Source: Apoderus coryli
Lineage: Eukaryota > Arthropoda > Insecta > Coleoptera > Attelabidae
Length of the DNA stretch: 64,000 nt
Direction: 5' to 3'
Assembly (NCBI GenBank): GCA_911728435.2
Contig: OU452202.1
Location: 7,915,135-7,979,134 of the forward strand
Made by a program: the position numbers and the translations under genes. The stretch's first letter is position 1, and every line of letters begins with the position of its first letter. This document shows, piece after piece, positions 59,191-64,000 of this stretch. The notes beneath the pieces were generated by a model that saw only the letters and a program-made list of their open reading frames with translations, did not search any database and was not told the DNA's origin.

Positions 59191-60545
59191 CGTGCCCCAC
59201 GGTGGATGATTTATTAGACGTGTTTATAGAACCAAACTACGGATTAAAAAATTGGCAACAGTGATAAACGACCACGATCTACAGTTTTAAAATATACTTG
59301 ATCATGCAGAGTTGCTGCTTCTACTGTAAACAGGAGGCAACGTCGCTATTTCAAATAGAACACCCTGTATATGTTTCAGATTTCGAATTTATTGTGTAAT
59401 AATGAACAACATTGCTTGTTACTTCCGTATACCTATCTGTAGTCATTTACCAGAAATAAATTATTTTAAATCAAACGACGTCTACTCCACAAAGTATTTG
59501 ATTTAAAATACACTCAACTCCGAAATGGATTAAATAGAAATAAATTAATTTAATTTTGTTTTCAGGAAATCAGGACTTAAAATATAAATAAAATTTAATA
59601 TCTGCCTCCAACAAAACAATTTCGGGCTCAAATTTGTGTTCTGTCTGAACAATGACTCTAAGCATTTGATCTTTATGGCACTATACAGTATGACCCAGAA
59701 CTCTTCAGGTTTTGGATTAATTAGCGTTTATTCATAAAACTTTATATATCATCAAACTTTCAACGGTTTAACGGTAGTGGGCTATGGATATTGTGAAATA
59801 GTCCGCATGGAAACTAGTTTTATAAAAATGTCATTCTTTAGAGGAAAAAACTACACTATATTTTGATTATATCCAGGTTTAAAAGCTGGAACCCTGGAAA
59901 ATGTATAATCATGCTTTCCATGTTTCCTTAGAATTGTTCCTACTAAGTATCACAGAACATTCATTGCATTCTCTTCATTAGATGATTTTTTGGTGCTTTT
60001 AAAGTGGACACAATGAATGAAGGCTAATAACTCAAAAACTTAGAGTTAGATATTAACAAAGTATACATATTATTTTCAAAATCATATTATTATCCATTTA
60101 AAAAACATTTTTTTGGCAGTTTAGTAAGCTGGCGACAAAAATTAGGTTTATGACCACTTAAACTAAGATCTGATCAAAACACCAAATGCCTGAACAATGC
60201 AGGAATATCCAAAATTTCAGCACAAATCTGTTTATAGGAAAGAGATATTTACATTTTTTCCAGTTCTCGTAAAAAAAAATAAATTAATTTATTTTTGGTA
60301 AACGGCTGCTATAGATAGGTATAGGGAAGTATTAAGAAAAGTTGCTCACAATTACATAACAAATTCGAATATTGAGAAATACAGGTTGTATTTGAAATCG
60401 CGATGTTGCCGCCACATTTTCAAAAATATTTTTAAACTGTAGATCATTGTCGTTTATCATGGTTGCCAAATATTCAAAATGATCCGTTATTTAGTTCACC
60501 ATAAACGTTTAACACGCAATCAACCGTGGGACACGCTGTATATAT
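59191..60545. mobile_element. mariner-derived element, inverted ends, no transposase
   Basis: The left end ACGTGCCCCACGGTGGATGA and the right end (reverse complement TACAGCGTGTCCCACGGTTG) match, followed by paired blocks TTGGCAAC, TGATAAACGAC and GATCTACAGTTT in both arms. A complement of the tip (GAACACCCTGTATA) lies inside at 59358. The interior shows no protein motif. Confidence 0.72.
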
Positions 60546-60856
60546 TTAAAAAATTTCATTAACGCGTTATTAGTTAACAAAGTATACTAAATCGACTCTC
60601 AGTGTGCCTCAAGCTTTTATCTTTGAGACATGTCTATTGCAAAAGAATATACTTACCTAGATAATGGTACATGCCTGTATACAAAATACTATTCATGTAA
60701 GTGAATTTAAATTGTTCTGTTTGACGTAGATAATTGGGTGTTGTTGACACTTCCGCGATTGTAGACTTTTTTTATAATCTATACAACCATTATTTATGTC
60801 TGTAATTTGAAACAGTTTTACTTGTCGATCAAGTTGTTACAGTCTAGTACGGAAAT

Positions 60857-61780
60857 ACAGGGCAATATTAGTTCTCGAAAACTATTCTTGAAAAGGCTAC
60901 GAATTTTTTTGTAAACATTTTGACGTTTTTTGACTCGTTCAAAAAAGCAAAATTTTTATATAATATATCGAAAATGGACCTTTATTTTCTGTATTCCTGT
61001 AGTGAACATTTTTGATTTTCCAATGATTATTTAAACTGGAATAACATAAATACTAAAAGAACTTTTTATGTTGGTTTAATGGAATGGCATGTATTTTAAT
61101 GCACTGTTTGATGCACAAAAATACAGGGTGTCCCACCGTGAACGAAATCGATCTGTATATAGAAAACTATACAAATGAGAATTTTGTAAATTTGCCCATG
61201 TAACTATGTCAACGGGGACAGATGAGGTAAAATAGTAATAAGTTATTAACACTTCCGGTTGTGTTCTATACCTAAGTCTTACCGTTTCTGACTTATTTAA
61301 GGTTTTATGTGAAAAATGACGTTTGCGGACTCTAAAATCATTATAAAATTTTCAATAATTGCTTTAGATACTATTTCTATCTCAAAAATAGTCATTTTAT
61401 GAGAACTTTGAACTGTGTGGTAAATTAATTAAACATTTTACAAGAATCAAAATGATGAAGCTGCACATTTTGGGTATGGGGTATACGGCAGTGGATACGT
61501 CAATATTTTTACTAAGAACTTCGTAGAACGAGAACTATTAAGATATTTAAAGTAACCTTTAAATATCACAAGTCATCGGAAATAAATAAAAAAGAGTTTT
61601 TCTATTTAAACTAACTAAGTAGGTACCTATATCTCCAATATAACCGGAAGTGCTAGGGTACCATAAATGGAAGACTAGTAGGCCTGTCTCGATCATGGCG
61701 CCTGGCAAAATGTCAAAAAGATAGCTTTTGTAGTTCTCGAGAACTTTGAATAGGCTACTCTTAAAATTACCCTGTACATA
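60857..61780. mobile_element. nested mariner-type inverted-repeat scraps
   Basis: The outer ends are ACAGGGCAATATTA (60857) and its counterpart TAATTTTAAGAGTAGCC (read from 61780). Both arms then have AGTTCTCG-GAACT-type sequence and a TTGACATTTT-like block. A different tip, ACAGGGTGTCCCACCGTGAA at 61123, and CTTCCGGTTGTG at 61252 indicate an inserted or second element. The minus frame at 61559-61825 is noncoding. Confidence 0.55.
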
Positions 61781-62086
61781 TATGTCTATAGTCGATAAAA
61801 GCAAAAAATACTGCTTTTTACACACATATTATGTTATTTCAAGGCTATAAATATCATCGTTGAGTAGTTAGGAAAACGTCTATAAAACCAGTGTCAGGTA
61901 ATTAAGTTTAATTTTTGCTATATACGAGTATTTTATCGAGTATGTTTAAAAATTAAATAAAACGTATTTACGAAATATACGGAGAGGACCAAAAGTCATG
62001 CAAAAATTCAATCAAATATTGTGGATTGTCTGATTTCTATACTTGATGAAAATTCATATTAAACCTTTTGAAGAAAACAACACATG

Positions 62087-62188
62087 TTTTAAATAATTTT
62101 CGCACAAAATTTATTACACACACATAACAATTAATTGTTTCACCAACACAGTGGTGTGTGTAATAAATTTTGTGAAAATTATTTAAAA
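62087..62188. repeat. 100-bp hairpin, ~37-bp arms
   Basis: The left arm TTTTAAATAATTTTCGCAC then AAAATTTATTACACACAC pairs with GTGTGTGTAATAAATTTTGT then GAAAATTATTTAAAA. Only one or two mismatches are seen. The loop is about 25 nt. It may be a minimal MITE remnant or a source of hairpin RNA. Confidence 0.88.
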
Positions 62189-62189
62189 T

Positions 62190-63490
62190 TGAAGGACATT
62201 ATTAATTTTATTATTCTCCATAAGATTCTAATAATATTTTATATGCTGTAAAATTCACCGACACTCAACGGATAAATACTAATTTTTATTTAACAACGTT
62301 GTAGCAATTACCAAAATATATTAATGTTTTTAAAAATAATTTGGATAGAAACGCAACAAAGTTTTCGCCTTTTTAATTGGAAATTATGTTAACGAATACT
62401 ATGAATATGTCATCATTTCAGTCATTAAGTGCAATATAAAACTATTGTTTATTAGTGTGTTGACACCACGTTTACTGCGTTATAGTTGTCACATAATTTT
62501 ACTGTGCCTGTGAACAGGTTGTGCCTGTTTTGCACTAGCTACCTATAATATGCTAACATTATATGAGAAATTCATAACTCAAATTTTAAATGCACTATAC
62601 TGGCAAACAATTGTAACAAATGCGATAAAATGCAAAAAAAAAACAAAGTAGGTAACCCGCTTTTGTATAAATAAAAATAACAAATTTTAAATTCTTTCCT
62701 GACGATGCTAATATTGGTAGCAAAACGCCAGTCTGTATTTGAAGATACAATCTAAACAAGGAATGTCGATATTATTAACGCTTTGTTGTATAGATGTAAT
62801 AATAACGTTCATCCAGAGCTAAGTGTGAGCAGGAACGTCAAATTCCACTGAGTTTCTTATTGAGAATTTCATTCATTTGTCAAATGTAACGTTACAATGT
62901 TTTTGACAAGTGATTATTGTTGATTTAGACCAATCAGATTGAAATGACCGATCATTTTTTATCGACCTCCAAAATAACTTAAAATTTGTGTAATTCATAT
63001 GGTTTCCATTTTCCTTTATTTTTTAGAAAGACAAGTAGTAGGTAGGCAAGTTGTTGCTTCAAAAAAGGCAGAGAAGATTCATTAAAAGGTGATTAGAGGT
63101 CGCCACTAAATAATATACTCCTCGTTAGATCGTATTTTAATTGAATTCGAATATATGAATAAAGTCAAATAACTTTTTATTCATAAAATCAAATTTTTTA
63201 CTACGAATGAGTATTTTTTAATAAAGTCGTTACAATTCAACAACAATCTTCCACAAACATTTGCTAGTGTGAATTTTCTTTTAAATAATTTCTGTAGTAT
63301 TGAAATGAAGTTATAGTATAGTAGTAAATAAACCTGACTGATCTTTTTAATATCCAGCATCGAATTACTTCAGTGGCGATACTTTCAACGCTTTTTGTTG
63401 TCCAACTTTCTTTTTATGTTTACATGTCTTCAGTTCTTTACGACGCATTTAATAAAGTTAATAAAGTGTTAAACGAAATCAATTAATCAA
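62190..63490. other. no recognised feature
   Basis: AT-rich sequence with no recognised motifs. Confidence 0.5.
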
Positions 63491-63880
63491 AATATCAATC
63501 ATGACTAAGGTGGTCCTGTCAAAGATTACATTGTCTAAATGTCTGTCATGGCCTCCTGAAGCCGACATCTAAAATTTGACGCCCCAGGAGCTCTCTGCAG
63601 TTATTCCTTTGATTTCTTGCTGAATATTCTTTTTTAGAGCTTCCAAGTTAGAAGGGACTTTTAAGATATCCTCAGGAAGGCAACTATGTGGGTTGCAATG
63701 TCTGGATCCCGAATAATCGGACCGACCATCAAGGGCACATAATAACGGTGAATTCGCAACGTTACATTGACATGCTTCATAACTTTTCGCACCTGCTCTC
63801 AAAAAATCGAAGGATATACTCAGGACACTTGGTTCCAACAGGACGGAGCCACCTGCCACACTTCTAATTTGTCCTTGTCC
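63490..63880 (-). pseudogene. Tc1/mariner-like transposase C-terminal relic
   Basis: The minus strand has ILKVPSNLEALKKNIQQEIK followed by GITAES, then SGGHDRHLDNVIF across a stop. This matches the end of mariner-type transposases (P....LK..I..EI..I....L...N...R...C....G.HL.+VIF). A preceding block, RDPDIATH, in another frame may correspond to the SPDL.P.D region. Frames are broken. Confidence 0.5.
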
Positions 63881-63937
63881 AAGGCTCGGGTGCTTTTCCA
63901 GGAAAATTGAAACATGGCTTCACTATTACACACTGTC

Positions 63938-64000
63938 GGCCGTAGCTCAGTGGTAATCGGAGTGGATTTGGGTGCGGAATGTACTGGGTTCAATCCCTGC
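63938..64000 (+). repeat. tRNA-like SINE head, cut by window end
   Basis: GGCCGTAGCTCAGTGGTAAT holds a box-A-like sequence, and GTACTGGGTTCAATCCCTGC holds a box-B-like T-arm. GTGCGGAATGTACTGGGTTC resembles the SINE core at 54820-54840. No clean anticodon stem is formed, so a SINE is more likely than a tRNA gene. Confidence 0.55.

Noticed and set aside
61559..61825. 88-codon minus-strand frame
   Set aside because: Lies entirely within mariner inverted-repeat sequence and has no protein-family motif.
63938..64000. Functional tRNA gene
   Set aside because: Box-A and box-B-like segments exist, but no anticodon stem pairs properly and the 3' part is cut off; it resembles the SINE core elsewhere in the window.
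1..64000. A new defence, biosynthetic or regulatory system
   Set aside because: All recognisable coding material belongs to one scaffold gene, one unassigned host gene, and transposon relics; no clustered gene set suggests a system.

Overview
The window is AT-rich, intron-rich animal DNA, most likely from an insect. It holds the 3' half of one conserved gene and the last three exons of a second, unrecognised gene. The rest is transposon-derived or unassigned. There are no bacterial-type operons, CRISPR arrays or rRNA genes. The transposon mix (long-inverted-repeat Tc1/mariner, Penelope, jockey/CR1-like and RTE LINEs, Harbinger, hAT, piggyBac, tRNA-derived SINEs) and the ZO-1 orthologue suggest an arthropod, perhaps a beetle or a hemipteran; the species cannot be fixed from the sequence.

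Region 1 (1-15.6 kb, + strand): eleven phase-consistent exons (1919-15213, 2634 coding nt, 877 residues plus stop) encode the C-terminal half of polychaetoid/ZO-1, ending in a ZU5 domain that is split by a 5.5-kb intron. The PDZ, SH3 and guanylate-kinase exons must lie upstream of the window. The introns carry a piggyBac relic, two opposed copies of a LINE RNase H region that bracket exons 8-9, a MADF/Myb-like fragment, a 2.7-kb mariner with ~715-bp inverted repeats, and a Harbinger-type MITE with TTA target duplications.

Region 2 (15.6-36.3 kb): an intergenic transposon zone between two convergent genes. In order it holds a Penelope 3' fragment with a GIY-YIG endonuclease and a hammerhead-like motif, a jockey-superfamily LINE lacking its YADD catalytic block, two inverted-repeat elements, a three-copy ~170-bp tandem repeat, a second long-inverted-repeat mariner, a recent 149-bp tandem duplication, a hAT MITE with a perfect 8-bp duplication, a foldback element, and a dead mariner.

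Region 3 (36.3-42.2 kb, - strand): three C-terminal exons (341 residues) of a protein I do not recognise, with a charged coiled coil. A pogo/mariner-like element with G-rich ends and a MITE lie in its introns.

Region 4 (42.2-64 kb): decayed LINE, mariner, RTE and Harbinger pieces, a cluster of TGCGGAAAAGT palindromes, several MITEs, tRNA-like SINE heads, and two further large foldbacks carrying hammerhead-like cores. I see no host exons here. Parts are probably an upstream intron of the minus-strand gene.

Nothing supports a new defence or metabolic system. The most interesting signals are three unrelated large palindromes, each arm of which carries a CUGANGA...GAAAC-like core, and the opposed LINE copies flanking pyd exons 8-9.
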